A stretch of DNA of 64,000 nt from positions 744,001-808,000 of the forward strand of contig NZ_CP104263.1 in assembly GCF_025244825.1 (NCBI RefSeq), given 5' to 3'. The position numbers and the translations under genes are program-made. A model generated the notes under the pieces. The model was given only the letters and a program-made list of their open reading frames with translations. It had not been told where the DNA came from and did not search any database. Positions within the stretch are counted from its first letter, which is position 1, and each line of letters opens with the position of its first letter. Origin of the DNA: Arthrobacter jinronghuae (GTDB lineage Bacteria; Actinomycetota; Actinomycetes; Actinomycetales; Micrococcaceae). Shown here one piece after another: positions 20,276-28,531 of the stretch.

Positions 20276-20689
20276 TTACGTAGCCGGCAGACTTCGGGCA
20301 GCACCGGCAGCGTCGACAACCTGCGCGATGTTTCTATCCGCAGCCTTCCTGGCCGAGATGTTCCGCCAGTGGAGGACCACTGCCACGATGATTAGCGGGA
20401 CGTGGATGGCTGGGAGATTTTTGGCCAGCCATTGAGGCAAATAGATGTCGGTGACAGACCCGGAACTATCTCCGAGATCTCGTGCCACCGCCGTAAGCGG
20501 GCAGTGAAATCCGTTGCCGGCGAAGACCAGAACCTCCATGGACACCACGGCGGCCGCGATCCCTGCTCTGCGGTCAGACCGCTTCCGGATGCCGGCGACC
20601 AGAACATAAAGCATGCAGCTTTCAATGGTGACCCACGCAAACGTATGAAACACCTTCACTGCTCTAAGTAGCGCGTCGCGTTCGTTCAT
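20276..20689 (-). CDS. Small integral membrane protein, DUF2784-like, 137 aa
   Basis: The protein has four hydrophobic segments. The motif NGFHCPLTAVARDLGD, followed by YLPQWLAKNLP and a final transmembrane helix ending VVLHWRN, resembles the conserved C-P-L-T core of DUF2784 membrane proteins. No enzymatic motif is visible. ATG 20689 has only a weak purine-rich GGGG upstream. The gene is isolated, minus strand, next to the arcA pseudogene. Its function is unknown and the family assignment is tentative. Confidence 0.65.
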   Translation of the reverse strand: MNERDALLRAVKVFHTFAWVTIESCMLYVLVAGIRKRSDRRAGIAAAVVSMEVLVFAGNGFHCPLTAVARDLGDSSGSVTDIYLPQWLAKNLPAIHVPLIIVAVVLHWRNISARKAADRNIAQVVDAAGAARSLPAT

Positions 20690-20975
20690 GCCCCATTGTC
20701 GCGCTCGCTGTCAGGGAAACTAGTCCTGGTTCCCTCTCTTAGCTGGATCCGGGTCGGTTGAGCTTCGTGAAGGATTCAGTCGCGACGTGACCAATATTGG
20801 CCATTTCGGAACGGGGGACTTGGAACTAAGAGTCGAACTCGAATCACCATGGTCGGTCGTGGAGGATCTCACGCGGCGTGCTTACATGGCCAACTAGCCC
20901 CGGAAAGTGAAATTGCGGTCAAACCACCCCGCCGGATCCTCTGCAGTGTCGGAGTACGCCACTAGAGTGTCCGAC
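20690..20975. other. Divergent intergenic region upstream of the DUF2784-like and EcsC genes
   Basis: The 286 bases between divergent genes carry no open frame worth calling. A stretch near 20830 vaguely resembles a T-arm but has no cloverleaf. No clear promoter boxes were found. Confidence 0.3.
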
Positions 20976-22094
20976 ATGACGAAACCCTCGAGCTATGAGA
21001 TCCATGCCTGGCGACGGATCCAGCGTGTTAAGCCACGCCCGATCTCGCGGGCGATGAAAAAAGCCAGTGAACAAGTGGCCAACGGGGCTGCCGGTCTTGG
21101 TAAGCGTGCAGGACAGTACCTCGAGGACCGTCCAGGCGCCCAGTCGGCCGTCTCCCGCGGCCAGGAAATGGTGGGCAAGGGCGCAAACGCCATACGTGCC
21201 GGAGCCCGCAAAACTGCTGACGCCGTTCCCGAAGCGATGACGGAATGGGGTGGTGCGGCCGTTGACTCTGTGACCCGCATGCTGGCACGGGCAGCCCGCG
21301 TGGGGCTCTCTCCACGTCGGGTAGTCGAAGCCCATCAGAAGCGTGGGCACGATGTGTCCTCGCTTTCGGACCTGCGCCGCCTTGACCTCGAGCAGATCGA
21401 CGCGGTGCGGGGGCGGGGACTGAACCTGTACTATCCGATCGCTGCTGCAGTCTCAGGCATGGGTGCCGGGTTGGTCATCTCCGGTGGAGCGCTGGTCACT
21501 GTCGCCTCAGCCGGTGCCGGCGCAGCGCCTTCCGGCGTTGCGGTTGCTGGAGCCATGACCGGTGACGCGGCAGTTGTCCTGGGACTGGCATCGCGCTCGG
21601 TGGGGCATGTGTCGCTGTTCTACGGGTATGACCCGGAGGAACCCGGCGAAAAACTGTTCGTGATGTCGGTGGTGAATGCTGGCACCGCGATGTCGGCCAG
21701 CGCAAAGACGGCTGCTATGTCAGATATTTCCCGGCTAACCCAGGCACTCGTTCGCGGCAAAGCATGGTCCGTCCTGGATAAGTCCATTGTCGCTAGGGTT
21801 TCCCATGAGTTCGCGAAAGCGTTCGGCGTCCGGTTCACCAAGCAGTCGCTTGGCAAGGTGGTGCCGGCTGCCGGAATAGTGATTGGCGGAGGGTTCAATT
21901 GGGCCACCCTGGAGTCGGTTGTCGACGCCGCCGACACTGCCTACAGGCGGCGTTTTCTGCTGGAGAAGTACCCCCATCTGGCGGAGGACGACGGGCGTGG
22001 AGTGGTAGTTGACCCAGAGGCTCCGGACGAGGCAGACGAAACCATAAGCATCCTCGGGGAGCTGGCCGAAGCGGGCGGACCCGAGATCCATTAG
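20976..22094 (+). CDS. EcsC family protein, 372 aa
   Basis: From about residue 110 the protein carries the EcsC-family pattern: RRVVEAHQKRGHDVSSLSDL, then LRRLDLEQIDAVR, a Y-x-x-x-A segment and glycine/alanine-rich hydrophobic helices (GMGAGLVISGGALVTVASAG). The N-terminal 100 residues are basic and alanine-rich, amphipathic rather than a signal peptide. EcsC proteins are membrane-associated and of unknown biochemical activity; the name comes from the Bacillus Ecs ABC transporter locus, but no transporter genes are adjacent here. ATG 20976 is preferred over an upstream ATG at 20907 because the extra 23 residues have no family-like content; neither has a strong ribosome binding site. Confidence 0.75.
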   Translation: MTKPSSYEIHAWRRIQRVKPRPISRAMKKASEQVANGAAGLGKRAGQYLEDRPGAQSAVSRGQEMVGKGANAIRAGARKTADAVPEAMTEWGGAAVDSVTRMLARAARVGLSPRRVVEAHQKRGHDVSSLSDLRRLDLEQIDAVRGRGLNLYYPIAAAVSGMGAGLVISGGALVTVASAGAGAAPSGVAVAGAMTGDAAVVLGLASRSVGHVSLFYGYDPEEPGEKLFVMSVVNAGTAMSASAKTAAMSDISRLTQALVRGKAWSVLDKSIVARVSHEFAKAFGVRFTKQSLGKVVPAAGIVIGGGFNWATLESVVDAADTAYRRRFLLEKYPHLAEDDGRGVVVDPEAPDEADETISILGELAEAGGPEIH

Positions 22095-22187
22095 GCAAGG
22101 GGGCCACCCTCGCCTGCACCATTGCCTGACCTGGCCGTTCGGCGATGCCATCGGTGGCGGTAACCCCGACCCCCGTAGAATCGACGG

Positions 22188-22808
22188 ATGCCCGAAACCC
22201 TGCAGCCCGCCGCATCGCCCGCATCACGCACCGCCTCCACCTCCACCCGGCTGGCGCGCATCGTCACCGAAACCACCGCCCCGGCCGTACTCGTAGGAAT
22301 CCTCCTGCTGCTGCAGCCCCTGCTCACCCCGGGCGTGACCTGGCTGCAGGGCATCACGGCGGCGCTGTTCACCGTGGGGCTGCCCTTCGCCGGGATCCTG
22401 GTGCTGAAGCGGCGGGGCAGGGTGACCGACCACCATGTAGGCGTGCGGACCCAGCGGGCACCGATCCTGGCCGCGTCCGCAGTGTCGCTGGGGATCGGAG
22501 CGCTGCTCCTGGTTCTGCTGGACGCCCCGGCGGCAATGTTCGGCGAAATCGGCGGCGTCTTTATCGGCATGATGCTGTGCCTGGCAGCGAACCTGGTGTG
22601 GAAGCTTTCGGTGCATTCCGCCGTCGCCGCCTACGTCGGGCTGGCCCTGCTTGCGCCCATCCCGGCGGTCGGCGCGGCGCTGGCCCTGCTGCTGGCCTCG
22701 GCCACAGGCTGGTCCCGGGTGAAGCTCGGCGATCACACACCCACGCAGGTCCTGGCCGGACACATCGCCGGATGCCTGACCTTCACCGCCGCCATGCTGC
22801 TGCCCTAA
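22188..22808 (+). CDS. PAP2-superfamily membrane phosphatase-like protein, 206 aa
   Basis: Six or so transmembrane helices are visible. PAP2 motifs appear in the C-terminal half: KLSVHSAVAAY (the S-x-H segment) and SRVKLGDHTPTQVLAG (the SR...G.H...D segment, with Thr-Gln in place of the usual Asp-Val). The first motif (K-x-x-x-x-x-x-R-P) is not clear, so catalytic competence is uncertain. Family members dephosphorylate lipid phosphates such as undecaprenyl pyrophosphate at the membrane. ATG 22188 follows CGACGG. The gene is monocistronic by spacing. Confidence 0.7.
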   Translation: MPETLQPAASPASRTASTSTRLARIVTETTAPAVLVGILLLLQPLLTPGVTWLQGITAALFTVGLPFAGILVLKRRGRVTDHHVGVRTQRAPILAASAVSLGIGALLLVLLDAPAAMFGEIGGVFIGMMLCLAANLVWKLSVHSAVAAYVGLALLAPIPAVGAALALLLASATGWSRVKLGDHTPTQVLAGHIAGCLTFTAAMLLP

Positions 22809-23002
22809 TCCGCGGTCCGGAAAGCATTTCTTGCAGTCACAAGTATTGTTACAAACCCTTAACGATTTTAGCCCCTGCAATTAGCCGTTAATAGATCGTT
22901 CCAGTTAACAGAAGAATGAGCGAAATACAAACCCGCCGAATCCGGATGCTTTGACACCCGAAACCACGCGGGGCACCGTGACGCTTGTCATAATGTGGAC
23001 GG
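22809..23002 (+). promoter_or_regulatory. A/T-rich upstream region of the YkvI gene with dyads
   Basis: This 194-base gap contains a markedly A/T-rich core (about 22845-22930). Two nested inverted pairs occur in it: TTAACG (22859) with CGTTAA (22886), and AACGAT (22861) with ATCGTT (22895). The position before a membrane transporter gene suggests promoter/operator DNA. No confident -35/-10 pair was assigned. Confidence 0.3.
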
Positions 23003-24190
23003 ATGACTCAGACAGCATCCAAGAGAGTTCGGGCCGGCACGGTCATCACCTTGATGGGGGCAATCCTTGCCTACCTGATCGGATCCGGTTTCGCCACAGG
23101 CCAGGAGGCACTGCAGTACTTCGCGTCCTTCGGGGCGCCCGGTGCAGCTGGCGCCCTGGTGATTAGTTTTTGCCTTTATTCCTACGTCACGGCGGTGGTT
23201 CTCCGCGATGGCCGCAACCTCCGGTTGAAATCCGGAAATGCGATCTTCGAGTATTACTGCGGAAAGTACATCGGCAAATTCTTCGGCGTTTTTGCGCCCT
23301 TGTTCTTCTTCTGCCTGTTCGCGGTCATGCTCTCCGGAGCCGGTGCCGCCCTCAACGAGCACTTGGGCTGGAACAGTCAGGTGGGAATCCTTGCGATGGC
23401 AGTGGGAGTGCTGCTGACGGTGATGATGGGGCTGGATGGCCTGGTGGGTATTGTGTCCAAACTCGGTCCCGTCATCGTCGTCCTGTGCCTCGTCGTCGGC
23501 ATCATCGGTATCGCCAGGAGCCCGCAGGGTATCACGGCATCAGCGGATACCCTCCCCACCATCGACGTTCTGCAGGCGGCCCCGAACTGGGCCGTGTCGG
23601 GATTCAACTACCCGGGCCTGGGGATCCTGATGCTGGTCCCGTTCCTTGCAAGCCTGAGCACACGAGTCCGCAATGACAGGGAAGCCGTCACCGCCGGATT
23701 GGCCGGAGCCATGACGTTTGTGGCGGCGGTTGCCGTGGTGGCTTTCGGGCTGCTGGCCAACATCGGTGACGTGTATGACAAGCAGATCCCCATGCTGTGG
23801 ATTGCCAACCAGATATTCTCCGGCGCGGGCAGCATCTTCTCGGTGGTCCTCTTCGCAGGCATTTACACCACCGCCGTTCCGCTGCTGTGGACGGCGATCA
23901 ACCGGATCGAGACAAACGACAGGAGCAACCGGGCAAAGCTGTTCGCCCTCATTGCCACGGTGGCTGCGGTGCTGTTGGCGCAGGTGCCGTTCGCGGAACT
24001 CGTCAACGTCCTGTACCCGGTTGCCGGTTACCTGGCCCTGGTTCTGGTGGGGTGCATTGTCATCCGGCAGATCCGAAACATCCGGGCCCGGAAGCGCGGG
24101 ACCGACGTCTACGCCGTTGCGTTCGAGCGGTTACCTGAGGAGAAGGCAGCTACTGCGCCCCAAGACGTCCAAGACGTCCAGGCCGGCTAG
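23003..24190 (+). CDS. YkvI-family membrane protein (transporter-like), 395 aa
   Basis: About ten to eleven hydrophobic helices span the protein. The N-terminal segment GAILAYLIGSGFATGQEALQYF is the hallmark of YkvI-type proteins, a branch with a LeuT/APC-like fold of unknown substrate. The G-S-G-F-A-T-G-Q-E unwound helix resembles the substrate-binding break of APC transporters, so solute transport is likely but unproven. The C-terminal 35 residues are cytosolic and charged. A 5-bp GCCGG/CCGGC hairpin at 24214-24229 follows the stop and may be a weak terminator. Confidence 0.78.
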   Translation: MTQTASKRVRAGTVITLMGAILAYLIGSGFATGQEALQYFASFGAPGAAGALVISFCLYSYVTAVVLRDGRNLRLKSGNAIFEYYCGKYIGKFFGVFAPLFFFCLFAVMLSGAGAALNEHLGWNSQVGILAMAVGVLLTVMMGLDGLVGIVSKLGPVIVVLCLVVGIIGIARSPQGITASADTLPTIDVLQAAPNWAVSGFNYPGLGILMLVPFLASLSTRVRNDREAVTAGLAGAMTFVAAVAVVAFGLLANIGDVYDKQIPMLWIANQIFSGAGSIFSVVLFAGIYTTAVPLLWTAINRIETNDRSNRAKLFALIATVAAVLLAQVPFAELVNVLYPVAGYLALVLVGCIVIRQIRNIRARKRGTDVYAVAFERLPEEKAATAPQDVQDVQAG

Positions 24191-24350
24191 CCCGGCGACC
24201 ACCGGCGACCACAGCCGGCCAAAACCGGCCCCGGCAGCACCCGCCCCGGGGGCCAAGCCGCAGTTTGCGATAAAGTCAGGGGCAGTCTCTTCACACAAGT
24301 TGGACATAAGCAGGCACGAAAAAGATGTGTGAAACAACGATGGGGGTTTC

Positions 24351-24845
24351 ATGACAACGCGATTCGGGAAGTCCGCCGGTGAACGGGCCACCTCAAAAGC
24401 AGTCGTCGCCGCCCTACAGCTGGGCGAGCACGTCACGTTCGATGAACTGCTGGCCGCCGTGACCAAGACGCACGGAAAACCCATTGAACTGCGCGACATC
24501 GACTCCGCCGTGATTCCTTCCGTCACCGGTCTCTGGATCGAGAAGGACACGAAGTCGATCATCCTGCTGCCCTCTGGCGACAACCGGCTGCACCGCACCC
24601 ACGCCGCCTGCCACGAATTCGGCCACATCCTCCTACGCCACCAAGGATGCGGCGGAGTGGAAACGGCCATGCCGTCCCTGTTCCAGCACATCGGCAGCCG
24701 CCAGGGAATCCGGCGGATGCTGGCGCGGTCCCTGACCTGGAACGAGACGGAACGCGCCGCCGAGCAGGTGGCCTACCTGCTCTCGCTGGCCCTGCTGCCT
24801 CGGGAACGCGACAGCTCCAGCACCTTTGAACGGACCTTCCTGTGA
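24351..24845 (+). CDS. ImmA/IrrE-type zinc metallopeptidase, 164 aa
   Basis: The zinc-binding helix HAACHEFGHILLRH (HExxH) lies at about residues 85-98, preceded by the strand KSIILLPSGDNRLHRTHA, as in ImmA/IrrE (peptidase family M78) proteins. These peptidases typically cleave an XRE-type repressor encoded nearby; here an XRE/EspR-like gene closes the cluster three genes downstream. ATG 24351 has GGGGG four bases upstream. Its TGA overlaps the GTG of the next gene (GTGA), showing translational coupling. The protein is short and single-domain, with no fused helix-turn-helix. Confidence 0.85.
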   Translation: MTTRFGKSAGERATSKAVVAALQLGEHVTFDELLAAVTKTHGKPIELRDIDSAVIPSVTGLWIEKDTKSIILLPSGDNRLHRTHAACHEFGHILLRHQGCGGVETAMPSLFQHIGSRQGIRRMLARSLTWNETERAAEQVAYLLSLALLPRERDSSSTFERTFL

Positions 24846-25846
24846 TCACTCTGCAGATGATGCCGGCCGCCGCCCTCTGGACGCTGGTGATCATCCGGCT
24901 GGTGGGTCTGCGCTTCGGCTGGAAGCTTGGCATCCTGCCCGGCATGGCCGCGGTGGCCATGGGCGCCACCCTGAACATTGACCAGGTCTACCTGTACGTC
25001 GATTCCCTGCTGGGGGAGCGGAACCTGCTCAACCTGATCGTCCACCTGCTCATGGGTGCCGGGATGACGGAACTGTGCCGCCTGCTGCTCAAGGCCACCG
25101 GCAGAACGGACGACGACGGCGGGCGGCACGTGAAGGCACTGATCGGCATGGGAATTGTCCTGGCCGTCATTCAGACGACCCTGCTGCTGGTGTCCGATAC
25201 CCCTGGCTCCGCCACCAACTTCACCGACACCTTCGCGTCCATCCCCACGATTGCCCCGTACCAGGCGAGCTTCTTTGCCTGGATCGGCGTGGTGCTCGGC
25301 TACACCGGCGTCGAATGCCTGCGCCGGGACAAGAGCGGGGAATCCCGGGAATTCGGCATCGGCCTGAGCATCCTCAGCGCCGGGTGCCTGGCCGGCGTGG
25401 GCGCCGTGTCCGTGAAAATGCTGCTCATCGGCCTGGAATTCGCCGGCGTGCAGGCGTCCTTCGGCCTCTACCTCGGCTACCGCATCCTTATGGCGCTGAC
25501 CATGTTCGGCTTCGCGGTCGGATTCGCTGTGCCGTCCTACGCCCGCCTCAAAACCGCCGCCGCCGACCGCCGTCGTCGTGCCGAGGATCTGGACGCCCTG
25601 TGGCCGATCGTGCGCCGCCTGATGAAGACCTGCGAAGGCACGCGGGCCCTGGAAGCGGCCAACGTATCCCTCAACGCCCGCACCTCCAAGACCCAGCTCT
25701 ACCGCTGGTTCATCTTCATCGGCGACATCCGGGTCCTGGAACCCGGGCTGCTGTCGCCGGAGGAGACCCGCATCATTGACGAGATAGGCACAAGAATTGA
25801 AGACAAGGGAACACCCGCCCGCCGCGCAGCTATCCTCGGCGGCTAG
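24842..25846 (+). CDS. Polytopic membrane protein of the MAB_1171c type, 334 aa
   Basis: Seven or so transmembrane segments occupy residues 1-240. They are followed by a cytosolic helical tail containing DALWPIVRRLMKTCEG and LYRWFIFIGDIRVLEPG. This layout matches the MAB_1171c-like membrane proteins that actinobacteria encode beside ImmA peptidases and XRE regulators. The W-P-I-V-R and I-x-D-I-R-x-L segments in the soluble tail are the family-like parts. GTG 24842 overlaps the peptidase stop. I infer a sensor or scaffold role in the cluster; direct transport activity has no visible support. Confidence 0.7.
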   Translation: MITLQMMPAAALWTLVIIRLVGLRFGWKLGILPGMAAVAMGATLNIDQVYLYVDSLLGERNLLNLIVHLLMGAGMTELCRLLLKATGRTDDDGGRHVKALIGMGIVLAVIQTTLLLVSDTPGSATNFTDTFASIPTIAPYQASFFAWIGVVLGYTGVECLRRDKSGESREFGIGLSILSAGCLAGVGAVSVKMLLIGLEFAGVQASFGLYLGYRILMALTMFGFAVGFAVPSYARLKTAAADRRRRAEDLDALWPIVRRLMKTCEGTRALEAANVSLNARTSKTQLYRWFIFIGDIRVLEPGLLSPEETRIIDEIGTRIEDKGTPARRAAILGG

Positions 25847-26381
25847 CTGGTACTCCAAAATCCTGCCGCCGGCCCTGGTGCTGGCGGTCCTCATCATTGC
25901 TGCGGGAATCGAGGCGGGGCTGGGACCGGTGGGCGTGCTCCTGCTCCTGGCCGGCGTCGTCGTGGTGCCCGGGGCGATCTACAAGGGCACCAAGGGACTG
26001 TTCCGACGCCGCGGGATCCCTGACCGCTGGCGGGCCGCCCTGGTGGCTGCCCTGATGCTGGCCGGCGCCGTCGTCTGCTACCTCCTGCCCGTGGCCTCCC
26101 CGGTGCCGGAAACGGTGACCGGGCTGCTGCTCGGCAACTTGGGCCTCGTCTTCTTCCGGCGCTGGCTCAACGTTTCGGCGCACGTGTCCGTCCTGACCTT
26201 CGGCGTGCTCTGGGTAATCGCGACATACGGGGCGGGCTGGGCGTGGCTGTTGATACTATCGCCGTTGATGATCTTCAGCCGGGTGTCCCTCGGCGAACAT
26301 ACCCTGAGGGAAGCGCTGTCCGGCGCGGCCCTGGGACTGGCCACCTTCTGCTGTTTCCTCGCAGTTATGACATGGAGCTGA
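25797..26381 (+). CDS. PAP2-like membrane protein, 194 aa
   Basis: Five or six hydrophobic helices are present. The pair NVSAHVS (S-x-H) and SRVSLGEHTLREALSGAALG (SR...G.H......GA..G) is the C-terminal half of the PAP2 phosphatase signature. The final acidic residue of the catalytic triad is not obvious. TTG 25797 gives a 50-base overlap with the preceding gene and has only a weak AGG upstream, so the start is uncertain and could lie further in. It is the third gene of the ImmA cluster and shares its design, but not its sequence, with the PAP2-type gene at 22188. Confidence 0.65.
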   Translation: MKTREHPPAAQLSSAASWYSKILPPALVLAVLIIAAGIEAGLGPVGVLLLLAGVVVVPGAIYKGTKGLFRRRGIPDRWRAALVAALMLAGAVVCYLLPVASPVPETVTGLLLGNLGLVFFRRWLNVSAHVSVLTFGVLWVIATYGAGWAWLLILSPLMIFSRVSLGEHTLREALSGAALGLATFCCFLAVMTWS

Positions 26382-26386
26382 ACTAC

Positions 26387-26818
26387 GTGAATGATTTTGA
26401 TCTTCCCCCGGAGCGCGCGGCGGGCATCCGACGAGCCGAAACGCTTGCCCGGAAGATCAATCTCCTGCTGGACGTCATCATGTCCGACTCCGGCAAGCCC
26501 TTTGACTACCCGACAATTAGGGACGCCGCGCAGAAAGCGGGCTACTACCTCTCGCGCACCCGGTGGTCGCTGCTGAAATCCGGCAAGGAGCAGGTGGTTC
26601 CGGAGGAAGCCCTGCGCGCCATTGCCGCCGTCTTCGACGTCGACCCCGACTATCTGCTGCAGGAAGACGGAAACCTGCCTGAGCGGGTCGAGGCCGAGCT
26701 GGAGCTGCTCCGCAGCCTGCGCCGCGCCGAGGTGCGGAACTTTGCGGCCAGGGCATTGGGTCCGGTGGATCCGGAGGCCTTGAAGGCGATCGCGAAAATC
26801 CTGGACGAGGATCACTAG
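26387..26818 (+). CDS. XRE-family DNA-binding regulator, EspR-like, 143 aa
   Basis: An N-terminal helix-turn-helix (ARKINLLLDVI, then FDYPTIRDAAQKAGYYLS and RTRWSLLKSGKEQ) is followed by VVPEEALRAIAAVFDVDPDYL and a C-terminal helical region. This order (long first helix, atypical spacing, S-G-K-x-x-x-P-like turn, then a dimerising tail) is that of mycobacterial EspR and relatives. GTG 26387 is chosen because GGAG lies 9 bases upstream and it begins five bases after the preceding stop; ATG 26372 lacks a ribosome binding site. In ImmA systems such regulators are the peptidase substrate. Here the regulator is separated from the peptidase by two membrane proteins. Confidence 0.75.
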   Translation: MNDFDLPPERAAGIRRAETLARKINLLLDVIMSDSGKPFDYPTIRDAAQKAGYYLSRTRWSLLKSGKEQVVPEEALRAIAAVFDVDPDYLLQEDGNLPERVEAELELLRSLRRAEVRNFAARALGPVDPEALKAIAKILDEDH

Positions 26819-26874
26819 CCCTCCGCCTCCCGTCCCCGGGGCCTTCTGCGGCCTGCGCGGCGCTGATAACAACT

Positions 26875-26932
26875 TTGACCCGGACACCGAGCGGTGGTAG
26901 CGTCTCACCCATGTCTCACACATGTGTGAGAC
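26875..26932 (+). promoter_or_regulatory. Promoter with overlapping 20-bp perfect palindromic operator
   Basis: TTGACC (26875-26880) and TAGCGT (26898-26903) are separated by 17 bases, a good sigma-70-type spacing. The palindrome GTCTCACACA/TGTGTGAGAC (26913-26932) covers the predicted transcription start, with an extra half-site GTCTCAC at 26902-26908. It should be a repressor site; the repressor is unknown. No convincing protein follows, and a strong hairpin lies 200 bases downstream. Confidence 0.6.
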
Positions 26933-27129
26933 GAGTTTGAAAAAGTTCATAAACGGCGGACGGAGCGATCCTGAGCCCGATGGGGAATCTTCGTGTATTT
27001 GTGGCTGGGGGGTCACTGCCGAAGTCTCCACCTCGACGGCCTACAGGCCTCCGTTCCCGTTTGTCGGCGCGTTTAGGCGCGCTGTATCTGTAGCATCCGC
27101 TGCCTGTGGGGGGTCGGTGGAGGGCTGCA

Positions 27130-27164
27130 AGCGAAGCCAGCGGATATCCTCCGCTGGCTTCGCT
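27130..27164 (+). terminator. Strong 15-bp hairpin
   Basis: Perfectly complementary arms at 27130-27144 and 27150-27164 (AGCGAAGCCAGCGGA and its complement) enclose a 5-base loop and are followed by GTTTAACGAAAA. It is about 105 bases before lldD. It could terminate the transcript from 26910 or, being nearly symmetrical, act on either strand. Confidence 0.65.
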
Positions 27165-27268
27165 GTTTAACGAAAAGGCGTTGAGGCTGCGCGTAACGAT
27201 CGGTCAACTCCTGCTCCATGGCGGTTCCGCCGTCTTAGACTGGCGCCAAGCCGAGCCAGAAAGCAGCC

Positions 27269-28477
27269 ATGAAACGCCGAATTCCCCAGTACTCCGAACT
27301 CCGCGATCTCGTTCAGTTTCAGTCCTTCGACCTGGACCGCCGCCGTGCCCGCCTGGCCAAGGCCACCAATATCTGGGAGCTGAGGGACATCGCGAAGCGG
27401 CGGATCCCGGCCGCAGCCTTCGACTACGTGGACGGCGGTTCGTTCGGGGAGCATGCCCTGCAGCGCAACCGTGAGGCCTTCAACAACATCGAATTCGTGC
27501 CGCACGTGCTGCGCGATGTGACCAGCGTGGACCTGAGCACCAAGATCGCGGGCACCGAGTCGGCCATGCCCGTAGGCGTCGGGCCCACCGGGCTGACTCG
27601 GCTGATGCACACCGAAGGGGAGGTGGGTGGCGCGCAGGCCGCGGCCGCCTTCGGGGTGCCCTTCTCGCTCTCCACGATGGGCACCGCCTCCATCGAGGAA
27701 CTGGCCGCAACGGTGCCCGACGCCGCCAAATGGTTCCAGCTCTACCTCTGGAAAGACCGCGAACGTTCGCGTGAACTGGTGCAGCGGGCCGCGGCGGCGG
27801 GGTACGGCGCGCTGATCGTCACGGTGGACACCCCGGTGGCCGGCGCCAGGCTCCGCGACACCCGCAACGGCATGACGATGCCGCCCACCCTGACCGCCAA
27901 AACCATTCTGGACGCCTCCTACCGGCCCGAGTGGTGGTTCAACTTCCTCACCACCAAACCGCTGGGCTTCGCCAACTTCGAGGGTGAACGGGTCTCCCTG
28001 GCCGAAACCGTGAACACCATGTTCGAACCCTCGCTGAACCTCGCCGATTTGGACTGGCTGCGCGAGACCTGGCCGGGCAAGCTCATCGTCAAGGGCATCC
28101 AAACGCCCGACGACGCCGTCGAGGTCCTGGCCCGCGGTGCGGACGCCCTGGTGGTCTCCAACCACGGCGGCCGGCAGCTGGACCGTGCCCCGGTGCCGCT
28201 GCGGATCCTGCCGTCCATCCGGTCCGCCGTCGGACCCGAAGCGGAGATCATCCTGGACTCGGGCATCATGTCCGGCGGCGATATCGTGGCGGCGCTTGCT
28301 GCCGGCGCGGACTTCACGCTGATCGGCCGGGCCTACCTGTACGGGCTGATGGCCGGCGGCCGGCAGGGCGCCGAACGCACCCTGGAGCTGCTGCGCACGG
28401 AAATGACCCTGGTGATGCAGCTGCTCGGCGTCACGAGCGTGGCCGAGCTGTGTCCGGAGCATATCCGCAGCATCTGA
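27269..28477 (+). CDS. lldD: FMN-dependent L-lactate dehydrogenase / alpha-hydroxy-acid oxidase
   Basis: This 402-residue (beta/alpha)8 flavoenzyme oxidises L-lactate or a related 2-hydroxy acid to the keto acid, feeding electrons to the quinone pool (dehydrogenase type). Recognised are the N-terminal AKRRIPAAAFDYVDGGS, VGPTGLTRLMHTEGE, the FMN-binding KGIQTPDDA (lysine), and the active-site SNHGGRQLD with catalytic His followed by Arg. DSGIMSGGDIVAALAAGAD binds the FMN phosphate. Length and the N-terminal K-R-x-x-P-x-x-S-E-L-type leader match LldD of actinobacteria, but sequence alone does not separate lactate from other 2-hydroxy acids. No strong ribosome binding site precedes ATG 27269. 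The palindrome-controlled promoter 360 bases upstream may regulate it. Confidence 0.88.
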   Translation: MKRRIPQYSELRDLVQFQSFDLDRRRARLAKATNIWELRDIAKRRIPAAAFDYVDGGSFGEHALQRNREAFNNIEFVPHVLRDVTSVDLSTKIAGTESAMPVGVGPTGLTRLMHTEGEVGGAQAAAAFGVPFSLSTMGTASIEELAATVPDAAKWFQLYLWKDRERSRELVQRAAAAGYGALIVTVDTPVAGARLRDTRNGMTMPPTLTAKTILDASYRPEWWFNFLTTKPLGFANFEGERVSLAETVNTMFEPSLNLADLDWLRETWPGKLIVKGIQTPDDAVEVLARGADALVVSNHGGRQLDRAPVPLRILPSIRSAVGPEAEIILDSGIMSGGDIVAALAAGADFTLIGRAYLYGLMAGGRQGAERTLELLRTEMTLVMQLLGVTSVAELCPEHIRSI

Positions 28478-28531
28478 CCGCCGGGCTCGCTCGCCGCCGG
28501 GGATTGCAACCCGCGGGCGCCGGCCGACCGG

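Larger units (their letters stand above)
26819..27268. other. Long intergenic region with a possible small RNA unit
   Basis: The 450 bases between the EspR-like gene and lldD hold the promoter/operator at 26875-26932 and the hairpin at 27130-27164. Between them, an 82-codon open frame (26922-27170) begins inside the operator but has no domain-like sequence or ribosome binding site. The unit could specify an RNA of about 260 bases or act as the regulated leader of lldD. Confidence 0.4.

Noticed and set aside
20816..20850. tRNA-like T-arm sequence
   Set aside because: No acceptor, D or anticodon stems can be paired around it.
26922..27170. 82-codon open frame starting inside the palindromic operator
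   Set aside because: No ribosome binding site, no recognisable domain, and it runs through the hairpin; regulatory DNA or a small RNA is more likely.
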